18,705 nt of DNA from Bacteroidales bacterium (lineage in GTDB: Bacteria; Bacteroidota; Bacteroidia; Bacteroidales; WCHB1-69), in assembly GCA_012518765.1 (NCBI GenBank), contig JAAYRN010000223.1:1-18705 (forward strand), given 5' to 3'. Both the position numbers and the translations under genes were made by a program. Under the pieces are notes generated by a model, which saw only the letters and a program-made list of their open reading frames with translations, made no database searches and was not told where the DNA came from. Each line of letters starts with the position of its first letter. Within the stretch, counting starts at the first letter, position 1. Of this stretch, positions 7,223 through 13,592 are shown piece by piece.

Positions 7223-8206
7223 TTATATACTTTGCATAACTTCCTCTATCATTTGAGTACACAATTCGCTAAAACTCAACCCTCTATATCTTAACTGCTT
7301 AGGAATAATGCTTTCGTTGGTTTGTCCCGGTATGGTATTGATTTCGATAAAATAAATTCCTTTTTCATTAACTATATAATCTACCCTTACAATTCCCTCA
7401 CAGCCTAACCACTTGTAAATATTTTTTGAAATACTTTCACATTCTCGTTGAACCGATATATCTATGGGTGCTGGTGTAATTTCATCGACTAAATTAGGGT
7501 CGTATTTAGCTTCTAAATCAAAAAAATCTTTTTTACTAACAATCTCTGTTACAGCTAAGGATTGTATTTTTCCTTTAATTTTCATTACGCCGCAGGTAAT
7601 TTCTCGTCCTTGTATAAATCGTTCGATAAGAATTTCTTTATCGTGAGCAAAGGCTTCGTCTATAGCGGGTAGTAATTCTTCTTCGGTTTTTACTTTGGAT
7701 ACACCTACGCTGGAACCCGAATTGCATGGTTTTACAAAACAGGGCAACCCTAATTTATCAATAACTACCTTTGTATCTATTGCATCTCCCTTGTGGAAAT
7801 GTAAAAAACCTGTAAGCGTAATACCGTATGCAGACATAAATCGGTTGCATAAATTTTTGTTGAAAGTAAGGGCTGACACAGCGGCATTGCAGCCCACATA
7901 AGGTATGTTTAGCATATCGAAATACCCTTGTAGTTTTCCATCTTCGCCCGGATTGCCGTGTATTAAAATAAACACACAATCGAAAATAACTTTTTGACCA
8001 CCTATGGTAATTGTAAAATCGTTCTTATCAACGGGATACGTCATATTTTCATCAGAAATATAATCCCAATTTATTCCTTCGATTCGAATAAAAAACACAT
8101 TGAATTTTGATTTATCCAAGGTGTTGCTTACGTTTCGACCGCTTTGCAATGAAATTTCATATTCTCCCGAGTTTCCTCCCGCTATTACAGCTATATTTTT
8201 CTTCAT
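7223..8206 (-). CDS. ddl: D-alanine--D-alanine ligase
   Basis: The 327-aa protein is an ATP-grasp ligase that joins two D-alanines for peptidoglycan synthesis in the cytoplasm. Family landmarks are complete: GGNSGEYEISL (10-20) with the substrate-binding Glu, HGNPGEDG (83-90), FVKPCNSGSSVGVSKV with the glycine-rich loop at 164-168, the omega loop FDLEAKYDP (229-237), and the metal and product-binding block RVDYIVNEKGIYFIEINTIPGQT (R274, D276, E288, N290). Length fits the usual 310-370 aa. It is the first gene of a probable operon with a beta-helix lipoprotein and aroK; this link with aroK is not functional in any obvious way. A promoter element lies 68 nt upstream. Confidence 0.95.
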   Translation of the reverse strand: MKKNIAVIAGGNSGEYEISLQSGRNVSNTLDKSKFNVFFIRIEGINWDYISDENMTYPVDKNDFTITIGGQKVIFDCVFILIHGNPGEDGKLQGYFDMLNIPYVGCNAAVSALTFNKNLCNRFMSAYGITLTGFLHFHKGDAIDTKVVIDKLGLPCFVKPCNSGSSVGVSKVKTEEELLPAIDEAFAHDKEILIERFIQGREITCGVMKIKGKIQSLAVTEIVSKKDFFDLEAKYDPNLVDEITPAPIDISVQRECESISKNIYKWLGCEGIVRVDYIVNEKGIYFIEINTIPGQTNESIIPKQLRYRGLSFSELCTQMIEEVMQSI

Positions 8207-8273
8207 ACTTCATGTGTATTTAGCGTTACACAGCATTGCATAGTACGCTATTATTCTATTATTTATTCAAATG

Positions 8274-8281
8274 CAAATGTA
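8274..8281 (-). promoter_or_regulatory. -7 promoter element (TACATTTG) of ddl
   Basis: Minus-strand TACATTTG followed by C matches TAnnTTTG. The leader would be about 55-60 nt and contains a small inverted repeat (8221-8226 with 8245-8250, 6 bp, 18-nt loop) that is too weak to call a regulator. The 310-nt gap 8207-8516 holds this element, the divergent promoter of the small lipoprotein gene and otherwise only AT-rich sequence. Confidence 0.5.
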
Positions 8282-8453
8282 CATGATTTTTTGTTTTAAA
8301 AGCAGAATTACGGTATGTTTTTTTTCATTATTTCACACAAATAATCCTATTTATTTTGATTAAAATAATATTATTTCCAAATAGACTCATAAAACTTTGA
8401 TTTTCATGTTTATATTTTTTTCTAAAAACCCTGTTTTTATGGATTAATTTTTA

Positions 8454-8461
8454 TACTTTTG
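8454..8461 (+). promoter_or_regulatory. -7 promoter element (TACTTTTG) of the small lipoprotein gene
   Basis: TACTTTTG matches TAnnTTTG. It lies 55 nt before the ATG at 8517, giving a leader of roughly 45-50 nt. The same octamer, with similar flanks, appears before the DUF2795 gene at 11437. Confidence 0.55.
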
Positions 8462-8516
8462 TTTGTGTTAAAACACATTCAATCACATTAATTAATAACT
8501 TAAAAAAACAATTGAC

Positions 8517-8918
8517 ATGAGAAACATATTATTTTTATCCGTATTAGCATTTGCTATCAGTTTTACAGCTTGTAAACCAGAAGAAGAAGAACCACTTATT
8601 GTAAGTGTTATTGAGGGGCATGTAACCTATGAAGACACCGAAACAGGCTGGGAAGGTAAAGCCACAAAAGCCATAGTTAAACTACACAAAGATACAGAAG
8701 AAGGAGCTTTAAAAGAAGTAGTTGCCGATGATTATGGATTTTATCAAATCACAGACATTATCATAAACAACACAGCTGAAACCAAACCTACTTATCAGGT
8801 AAGTGCTGAATTTAAAATGACCATTGGAGGTTCGGCTACCACTTTTACAGGGCGTTCTGAAAACATTATCCCCGCTGGAAATGATACCATTACCTGCGAT
8901 TTACACTTAAAAATTTAA
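8517..8918 (+). CDS. small putative surface lipoprotein, beta-sandwich-like
   Basis: The 133-aa product has a clear lipoprotein signal peptide (MRN, hydrophobic 4-16, lipobox FTAC, Cys19 lipidated). Lys-Pro and four Glu follow the Cys; an acidic stretch straight after the lipidated Cys resembles the lipoprotein export signal that sends Bacteroidota lipoproteins to the cell surface. The mature 114 residues look like a transthyretin-like or Cna-B-like beta-sandwich: VIEGHVTYEDTETG, then AIVKLHKD, then DDYGFYQITDI, a pattern typical of carboxypeptidase-regulatory-like domains. No further partner domain is present, so the function is unknown. It is transcribed alone from its own promoter element, divergently from ddl. 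Confidence 0.8.
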   Translation: MRNILFLSVLAFAISFTACKPEEEEPLIVSVIEGHVTYEDTETGWEGKATKAIVKLHKDTEEGALKEVVADDYGFYQITDIIINNTAETKPTYQVSAEFKMTIGGSATTFTGRSENIIPAGNDTITCDLHLKI

Positions 8919-8987
8919 AGACATAAAAAAACCAAATAATCATGTATTTTGTTTGTTACAAAAGGCAAAACCTATTGTTTATTTTTG

Positions 8988-8995
8988 TAACTTTG
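8988..8995 (+). promoter_or_regulatory. -7 promoter element (TAACTTTG) of serC
   Basis: TAACTTTG followed by C matches TAnnTTTG and lies 57 nt before the serC ATG. No -33 TTG is seen at the standard distance; the nearest TTG (8975-8977) is too close. Confidence 0.55.
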
Positions 8996-9052
8996 CAATG
9001 TATTGATTTTTTAATCTAAAACTAAAACATATAATAAAAAAAATATATCTAT

Positions 9053-10126
9053 ATGAAAAAAGTACATAATTTTAATGCAGGACCATGCGTCCTTCCCAAA
9101 GAAGCTATTAACGCAGCTATCGAACAATTAAAAGATTTTAAAGGCACAGGAATGTCAGTAATCGAAGTTTCACACCGTTCCAAAGAGTGGGATGCTACAA
9201 TGGAAGAAATTGAAGCCTTGTGGAAAGAATTATTAAATATTCCTGATGGATATAGAGTTTTATTCTTAGGAGGTGGAGCCTCAACACAATTTTCATTGGT
9301 TCCCTACAACTTCTTAGAGAAAAAAGCTGCTTACTTAGAAACAGGAGCTTGGGCAAAGAAAGCTTTGAAAGAAGCTGAAGGATTTGGCGAAGTAGTATGT
9401 GTAGCATCATCAGCAGAAACCACATTCAACTATATACCCAAAGATTATACCATACCCGCTGATGCAGATTATTTCCACATCACAACCAATAACACCATTT
9501 ACGGCACCGAACTACACGAAGATATCGACTCTCCAGTTCCTTTGATAGCCGACATGTCGTCTGATATTATGAGCCGTCCCGTTGACGTTTCAAAATATGC
9601 ACTTATCTACGGTGGAGCACAAAAGAACGTAGGACCCGCAGGCGTTACCTTTGTAATAGTAAAAGAAGATGCTTTAGGAAAAGTAAGTCGTTATATACCA
9701 GCAATGTTTGACTATAGAACCCATACCAAAGGTAATTCTATGTTCAACACTCCTCCTGTATTCTCTATTTTAGTAATGTTAGAAACATTGAAATGGGTTA
9801 AAAATCTTGGTGGATTGAAAGTTGTTCAAAAAATGAACCAAGAAAAAGCAGCTTTACTTTATAACGAAATAGACCGCAATCCTTTGTTTGTAGGAACCGC
9901 AGCTAAAGAAGACCGTTCGTTGATGAACGTATGCTTTGTGATGGCTGAAGAACACAAAGACAAAGAAGCATCCTTTATGGAGTTTGCTAAAGAACGCGGC
10001 ATGGTAGGAATTAAAGGACACCGCTCGGTAGGCGGATTCAGAGCTTCTATTTATAATGCATGTCCGAGAGAAAGCGTACAAGCCTTAGTTGATTGTATGC
10101 AAGAGTTCGAAAAAATGCATAAATAA
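9053..10126 (+). CDS. serC: phosphoserine aminotransferase
   Basis: This 357-aa PLP enzyme converts 3-phosphohydroxypyruvate and glutamate to phosphoserine and 2-oxoglutarate, the second step of serine synthesis; it also acts in pyridoxal phosphate synthesis in bacteria that use the DXP-dependent route. The N-terminal HNFNAGPCVLP, the phosphate-binding LGGGASTQF (72-80), and YGGAQKNVGPAG with the Schiff-base Lys191 are diagnostic. GNSMFNTPPVFSI and the C-terminal GHRSVGGFRASIYNACP also match the family. Length is the usual about 360 aa. It is followed by serA after 91 nt containing a terminator-like hairpin. Confidence 0.97.
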   Translation: MKKVHNFNAGPCVLPKEAINAAIEQLKDFKGTGMSVIEVSHRSKEWDATMEEIEALWKELLNIPDGYRVLFLGGGASTQFSLVPYNFLEKKAAYLETGAWAKKALKEAEGFGEVVCVASSAETTFNYIPKDYTIPADADYFHITTNNTIYGTELHEDIDSPVPLIADMSSDIMSRPVDVSKYALIYGGAQKNVGPAGVTFVIVKEDALGKVSRYIPAMFDYRTHTKGNSMFNTPPVFSILVMLETLKWVKNLGGLKVVQKMNQEKAALLYNEIDRNPLFVGTAAKEDRSLMNVCFVMAEEHKDKEASFMEFAKERGMVGIKGHRSVGGFRASIYNACPRESVQALVDCMQEFEKMHK

Positions 10127-10135
10127 TCAAATATC

Positions 10136-10178
10136 ATTGCAATAGAGTGTTTTTCAAAAGCACTTTATTGCAATTTTT
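10136..10178 (+). terminator. terminator-like hairpin between serC and serA
   Basis: The arms 10136-10149 (ATTGCAATAGAGTG) and 10161-10174 (CACTTTATTGCAAT) pair over 14 bp with one G-U pair, and the loop itself can extend the stem by T-A pairs. A T run to 10178 follows. Because serA begins only 40 nt further on and no promoter element is visible between them, this may be a partial terminator that lowers serA relative to serC rather than an absolute stop. Confidence 0.7.
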
Positions 10179-10217
10179 AATCAAAAATTTAAAGGAAAAA
10201 CAGTAAATTTATAAGAA

Positions 10218-11129
10218 ATGAAAGTATTAGTAGCCACAGAAAAACCGTTTGCTAAAGCAGCTGTAGACGGTATACGCGAGATAGTTGAGAAAAATGGACA
10301 TACATTGGCATTGTTAGAAAACTATACCGATGTTAATGATTTATACAAAGCTGTAGCCGATGCTGACGCTTTAATAGTAAGATCAGACAAAGTTACCAAA
10401 GAAGTAGTAGACGCCGCTAAAAACCTTAAAATAGTAGTAAGAGCGGGTGCAGGATATGACAATTTAGATTTAGAAGCCTGTACAGCCAAAGGTATTGTAG
10501 CCATGAATACCCCCGGTCAAAACTCCAATGCAGTAGCCGAATTAATTATGGGTATGATGATTTACATGGCACGTAATCAGTTTACACCAGCTTCTGGTAC
10601 TGAATTAGCAGGTAAAAAATTAGGAATCCACGCCTTTGGAAACATTGGTCGACTGGTAGCCAAATATGGTCAAGGTTTAGGAATGGATGTGTATGTATAT
10701 CGCCCAACAGGTGGTACTGTAGACGCTCCAGGAGTTACACAAGTTGCTACCGTAGAAGAATTATACAGCACTTGTAATTATGTATCCTTACATATACCAG
10801 CTAATGACAAAACTAAAAAATCAATTGGTTACGACCTTTTAAGCAAAATGCCTAAGGGAGGAACTTTAATCAATGCAGCTCGTAAAGAGGTTATTGATGA
10901 AGAAGGTTTAGCCAAAGCTTTTGCAGAAAGAACCGATTTGAAATACGCTACTGACGTAGCAGCAACAACACATGCCGACTTGGTTAAGCAGTTTGAAGGA
11001 CGTGTTTATGCTACTCCTAAAAAAATGGGAGCTCAAACTTCCGAAGCTAATATCAATGCAGGCTTAGCATCAGCCAATCAAATTGTAAACTTCTTTGCTA
11101 CAGGAGATAAAACCTATCAGGTAAATTAG
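10218..11129 (+). CDS. serA: D-3-phosphoglycerate dehydrogenase, short type with Lys at the catalytic His position
   Basis: The 303-aa protein belongs to the D-2-hydroxyacid dehydrogenases and should oxidise 3-phosphoglycerate to 3-phosphohydroxypyruvate with NAD, the first step of serine synthesis. Substrate-domain motif VVRAGAGYDNLDLEAC (73-88), MNTPGQNSNAVAEL (96-109), the NAD-binding GIHAFGNIGR (136-145) and the catalytic Arg222 in NAARKEV are present. It ends at about 300 aa, so it lacks the ACT and intervening domains of E. coli SerA and is unlikely to show the same serine feedback. The usual active-site His motif (TPHIG) is replaced by TPKKMGAQT (266-274), so a Lys (K268 or K269) occupies that place, and the usual acidic partner is not obvious. 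From memory this is normal for Bacteroidota homologues. Position after serC supports the role. Confidence 0.92.
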   Translation: MKVLVATEKPFAKAAVDGIREIVEKNGHTLALLENYTDVNDLYKAVADADALIVRSDKVTKEVVDAAKNLKIVVRAGAGYDNLDLEACTAKGIVAMNTPGQNSNAVAELIMGMMIYMARNQFTPASGTELAGKKLGIHAFGNIGRLVAKYGQGLGMDVYVYRPTGGTVDAPGVTQVATVEELYSTCNYVSLHIPANDKTKKSIGYDLLSKMPKGGTLINAARKEVIDEEGLAKAFAERTDLKYATDVAATTHADLVKQFEGRVYATPKKMGAQTSEANINAGLASANQIVNFFATGDKTYQVN

Positions 11130-11149
11130 TATACATATTGTAATAATGA

Positions 11150-11181
11150 AAAAAGCATGAGAGATTCTCATGCTTTTTTTT
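11150..11181. terminator. bidirectional terminator shared by serA and tRNA-Leu
   Basis: GCATGAGA (11155-11162) and TCTCATGC (11166-11173) form a perfect 8-bp stem around a 3-nt loop, with A residues before it and eight T after it. On the plus strand it ends serA; read on the minus strand the A run becomes a U tract and it lies 2 nt past the tRNA 3' end. Confidence 0.85.
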
Positions 11182-11182
11182 G

Positions 11183-11266
11183 TACCCGAGGCCGGCATCG
11201 AACCGGCACGAGTGTTACCTCATCGGTTTTTGAGACCGACGCGTCTACCAATTCCGCCACTCGGGC
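11183..11266 (-). tRNA. tRNA-Leu (anticodon CAA)
   Basis: The minus strand folds as a class II tRNA of 84 nt. The acceptor is GCCCGAG (11266-11260) with CTCGGGT (11190-11184), with a G-U first pair, then discriminator A at 11183. The D arm contains GGTAGACG. The anticodon stem TCGGT/ACCGA encloses the loop CTCAAAA, giving anticodon CAA, which reads UUG. A long variable arm follows, and the T arm is GCCGGTTCGATGCCGGC. The CCA end is not encoded (the genome continues CA), so it must be added after transcription. Confidence 0.97.
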
Positions 11267-11277
11267 TTTCGGAAGTG

Positions 11278-11285
11278 CAAAGGTA
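11278..11285 (-). promoter_or_regulatory. -7 promoter element (TACCTTTG) of tRNA-Leu
   Basis: Minus-strand TACCTTTG followed by C matches TAnnTTTG and lies 11 nt upstream of the tRNA 5' end, so transcription would start just before the mature tRNA. The 225 nt between the tRNA and the next gene (11267-11491) hold only this element, T-rich sequence and the promoter of the DUF2795 gene. Confidence 0.65.
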
Positions 11286-11436
11286 GTTTTTTTTTTCATA
11301 CAATTTCTTTTTTTTGCGAAAATATTATTTTTTTTTTCACTAAAAGACATATTAAAACAAAGCAAAACCCATAACTACCAAAGTATCAGCATTATAATTT
11401 TAATCCAAATAAATGGATTTTGTATTTATTATTTTA

Positions 11437-11444
11437 TACTTTTG
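11437..11444 (+). promoter_or_regulatory. -7 promoter element (TACTTTTG) of the DUF2795 gene
   Basis: TACTTTTG followed by C matches TAnnTTTG, 47 nt before the ATG at 11492. A TTG at 11420-11422 is present but closer than the usual -33 spacing. Confidence 0.55.
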
Positions 11445-11491
11445 CAAAAATAATCAAACGTAAAAAAAACCATATAAAAAGCATATAAAAA

Positions 11492-11713
11492 ATGTATTGG
11501 ACATTAGAATTAGCCTCAAAATTAGAAGATGCACCCTGGCCTGCAACTAAAGAAGAATTAATAGATTACGCCATTCGTTCGGGTGCCCCGTTGGAAGTAG
11601 CAGAAAATTTAAAAGAAATTGAAGACGAAGGCGAAATTTATGAAACCATTGAAGATATATGGCCAGACTATCCTTCAAAAGAAGATTTTTTCTTCCACGA
11701 AGACGAATATTAA
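11492..11713 (+). CDS. small acidic DUF2795 protein
   Basis: This 73-aa protein matches the short Bacteroidota DUF2795 type: MYWTLELASKLEDAPWPATKEELIDYAIRSG, then PLEVAENLKEIEDEGEIYETIEDIWPDYP and an acidic tail FFFHEDEY. It is cytoplasmic, mostly helical and very acidic. The core APWPATKEELIDYAIRSG...VAENL...IEDEG is the recognisable part. No function is established for the family. It has its own promoter element and a strong terminator 27 nt after the stop, so it is a single-gene transcript. The high conservation I recall for it across the phylum suggests a basic cellular role, which is inference. Confidence 0.9.
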   Translation: MYWTLELASKLEDAPWPATKEELIDYAIRSGAPLEVAENLKEIEDEGEIYETIEDIWPDYPSKEDFFFHEDEY

Positions 11714-11740
11714 TTCATAGAAGTAAGTATTTAAACACCT

Positions 11741-11783
11741 AAGGAGAGGAAGTAATGTTGTTTATTTCCTCTCCTTGCTTTTT
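11741..11783 (+). terminator. rho-independent terminator of the DUF2795 gene
   Basis: A 15-bp stem (11741-11755 AAGGAGAGGAAGTAA with 11762-11776 TTATTTCCTCTCCTT, one G-U pair) closes a 6-nt loop and is followed by GC and five T. Confidence 0.85.
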
Positions 11784-11931
11784 AAATTATCGTGATTTAT
11801 AACATTAAAACTTTAATACTTACTCCCTCTAAGCTATCGCTGATAAATCGTCAAGGAAAGCGATTAATATACTAATGAATACTTTTTTGTCCTTAACGGT
11901 AAGGAATAAAAATTTATAATCAATAAAAGTA

Positions 11932-11939
11932 TATTTTTG
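11932..11939 (+). promoter_or_regulatory. -7 promoter element (TATTTTTG) of the membrane-protein gene
   Basis: TATTTTTG followed by C matches TAnnTTTG, 91 nt before the preferred ATG at 12030. The 316-nt gap 11714-12029 otherwise holds the upstream terminator, a short inverted repeat (CCTTA-ACGG-TAAGG, 11891-11904) that overlaps a 14-nt match to the downstream repeat element, and AT-rich sequence. Confidence 0.5.
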
Positions 11940-12029
11940 CAAAATAAAAGCCACTTCGCTTGAACCAAATTTATATTGTATGATTGATAATAAATCTTGT
12001 TAGTTATATTATTAAAAAAAACAGAAACA

Positions 12030-12641
12030 ATGAATAGAAAAATAAAAAAAGAAATTCATCAGTTCATTAAAGAAGCTCAAGTTAAAGGAGAAACTGACAT
12101 TGATATTTATAATAGTTTAGTGGAAAAATATGGCAATAAAAAAACAATTGCCGAACTTATTGTAAAAACCGTGAAGCCAAAGGATAAAAAGAAACATTAT
12201 TTATATATAGGTATCCTGCTTGTTTTTACAGCGATTATATTGCTGTTTAATGTATGGATAATACGCCGATCTCCTGACTTATCATTTATATACTTTTGGG
12301 ATTCACTTAGTTTAGGTTGGAGTATTACAAACCTTATCATACCTATCGTTATTTTTATTTTTGTAATACCATTTAAAGAAAACGTGCGTAATAGACCCAT
12401 TACTTTTTATGGTTATTGGATGTATATTTTTTCTTGTTTAATGATATATATACTTTTTTATACAGGTATTATATTTCCTTGGACAACAGTATGGGGTATA
12501 TATTGGATAAGTGTGGGAACTGATTTATTTTTAATATTTTTCACATTCTTTCTTGCTCGTTATTTTCAACGCAAAATATTTCCCAATTATAGATACAGAA
12601 AATTAAAAACAGACAATGAAGGGGAATATGTTTTTAGTTAA
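12030..12641 (+). CDS. four-helix membrane protein of unknown function
   Basis: Starting at the ATG at 12030 the protein is 203 aa. An upstream in-frame TTG at 11997 would add 11 residues (MLVILLKKTET), but the ATG gives a sensible basic cytoplasmic N-terminus. Residues 1-50 are charged and helical (QFIKEAQVKGETDIDIYNSLVEKYG resembles short regulatory helical domains that precede membrane segments). Four hydrophobic segments follow, about 57-77, 96-115, 125-148 and 155-178, then a basic and acidic tail. It is not a family I recognise. The gene is alone, and its stop codon lies at the very edge of a tandem non-coding repeat, so the last few residues may have been shaped by that repeat. Codon use is AT-rich like its neighbours. 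Confidence 0.75.
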   Translation: MNRKIKKEIHQFIKEAQVKGETDIDIYNSLVEKYGNKKTIAELIVKTVKPKDKKKHYLYIGILLVFTAIILLFNVWIIRRSPDLSFIYFWDSLSLGWSITNLIIPIVIFIFVIPFKENVRNRPITFYGYWMYIFSCLMIYILFYTGIIFPWTTVWGIYWISVGTDLFLIFFTFFLARYFQRKIFPNYRYRKLKTDNEGEYVFS

Positions 12642-12646
12642 ACCCA

Positions 12647-12798
12647 GATTACGCAAAGATATACAGCATTGAAAATTTAATTCTTCTTTCTCTGCGTTCT
12701 TTGTGCTTTCTTGGCGTCCTTAACGGTAAAAATAAAAAAACAATTCTTTAACCTCAAACTCAAGTCTTCCGACTCACGACTTCCGACTTTTGACTTTT
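12647..12798. repeat. tandem intergenic repeat, copy 1
   Basis: About 150 bp that recur with few changes 194-195 nt downstream. The shared core runs from ATATACAGC (12659) through the AATTTAATTCTTC block, the CTGCG/TTTGTG/TTGGCG/ACGGTAA arm (12692-12727) and an A-rich stretch to a tail of 7-nt units of the GACTTCC/GACTTTT type (about 12763-12800). Compared with copy 2, its left arm is shortened: only one CGCAAAG unit remains, directly after the stop of the membrane-protein gene. No ORF is supported. Confidence 0.9.
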
Positions 12799-12810
12799 GA
12801 CACAAGTCTT

Positions 12811-13000
12811 TTAACCGCAAAGTTCACAAAGGATTACGCAAAGTACGCAAAGATATACAGCGTTGAAAATTTAATTCTTCTTTCTCTGCGTTCTTTGTGC
12901 CTTCTTGGCGTTTTTAGCGGTAAAAAATAAAAAAACAATTCTTTAACCTCAGACTCAAGTCTTTGGACTCAAAACTTCCGACTTTCGACTTCCGTCTCAA
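12811..13000. repeat. tandem intergenic repeat, copy 2, with long inverted-repeat arms
   Basis: This is the fuller copy. It begins TTAACCGC (12811-12818) followed by CGCAAAG/CACAAAG units spaced 9-12 nt apart (12816-12852) and reaches the mirror arm CTGCG, TTTGTG, TTGGCG, GCGGTAA (12886-12923), so 12811-12923 is a 113-bp imperfect palindrome. It then continues as an A-rich linker and a degenerate 7-nt GACTTCC/GACTTTC tail to about 13000. Bacteroidota genomes often carry intergenic elements rich in CGCAAAG/CTTTGCG; this fits that class. The whole 12642-13028 gap before ispF contains no supported gene. Confidence 0.88.
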
Positions 13001-13028
13001 GCTGTTTTTTGAGAAATGCGTAATACAA

Positions 13029-13505
13029 TTATTTTTTTATTAAGGCTATAGCATAAGCACTTGCACCTTCTGCCCTGCCTATAAAGCCCATTTTTTCAGA
13101 TGTTTTCGCTTTAATGCTAATGTCGTCTGTGGTAATTTTTAAAATTTCCGATAAACATTCTTTCATAAGCGGTATGTAGGAAAAAAGTTTAGGTTGCTCC
13201 AATACAACGGTAGCGTCTATATTTTCAATTTTCCAGCCTTTATGTTGGAGCATTTCGTAGGTGTCTTTTAGCAGTATTTTGCTATCAATGTCTTTGTATT
13301 TCAGGTCTATATCGGGATAGTGATAGCCAATGTCTCTCAAATTAGCTGCCCCCAACAAAGAGTCGCATATCGCATGTATCAATATATCGGCATCGGAATG
13401 TCCTTGAAATCCAAGAGGCGAAGGAATGTGAATGCCTCCTATTATCAAAGGTCGTCCTTTTACAAGTATGTGGGTATCGAATCCTAAACCGACTCTGATT
13501 TTCAT
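13029..13505 (-). CDS. ispF: 2-C-methyl-D-erythritol 2,4-cyclodiphosphate synthase
   Basis: The 158-aa enzyme converts the CDP-methylerythritol 2-phosphate intermediate to the cyclic diphosphate with loss of CMP, in the non-mevalonate isoprenoid pathway. Metal ligands D10 and H12 in GFDTH and H44 in ILIHAI are present, with GHSDAD (35-40), DIGYHYPD (58-65) and the C-terminal KAKTSEKMGFIGRAEG (133-147) that binds the cytidine. Length is the usual about 160 aa. It follows porV after 87 nt on the same strand and could be co-transcribed with porU-porV; no terminator hairpin is seen between. Downstream on its own strand lies the tandem repeat. Confidence 0.97.
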   Translation of the reverse strand: MKIRVGLGFDTHILVKGRPLIIGGIHIPSPLGFQGHSDADILIHAICDSLLGAANLRDIGYHYPDIDLKYKDIDSKILLKDTYEMLQHKGWKIENIDATVVLEQPKLFSYIPLMKECLSEILKITTDDISIKAKTSEKMGFIGRAEGASAYAIALIKK

Positions 13506-13592
13506 GTGATTATGTTTATTTGTTTTGTGAGCATTTTGTGTAGAGTTTATATTTCTTTTTTTATTTTACAGCATGCTCATTTTATCGTTAAA

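Noticed and set aside
11157..11453. 98-aa plus-strand open frame across the tRNA region
   Set aside because: It runs antisense through a complete tRNA-Leu gene and its promoter and contains long Phe/Ile runs from T tracts; it is not a plausible gene.
11997..12029. TTG start of the four-helix membrane protein
   Set aside because: The ATG at 12030 follows at once and the added residues look like chance translation of AT-rich leader.
12647..13000. CRISPR-like array
   Set aside because: There are only two long imperfect copies (about 150 bp shared) without short identical repeats, unique spacers or cas genes.
12997..13015. TCTCAA/TTGAGA inverted repeat downstream of ispF
   Set aside because: The stem is only 6 bp and on the minus strand no T run follows it, so it is not a convincing terminator for ispF.
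13520..13581. TGAGCA/TGCTCA inverted repeat between porV and ispF
   Set aside because: The arms are 6 bp with a loop of about 40 nt or more and no T run in the needed direction, so neither a terminator nor an operator can be supported.
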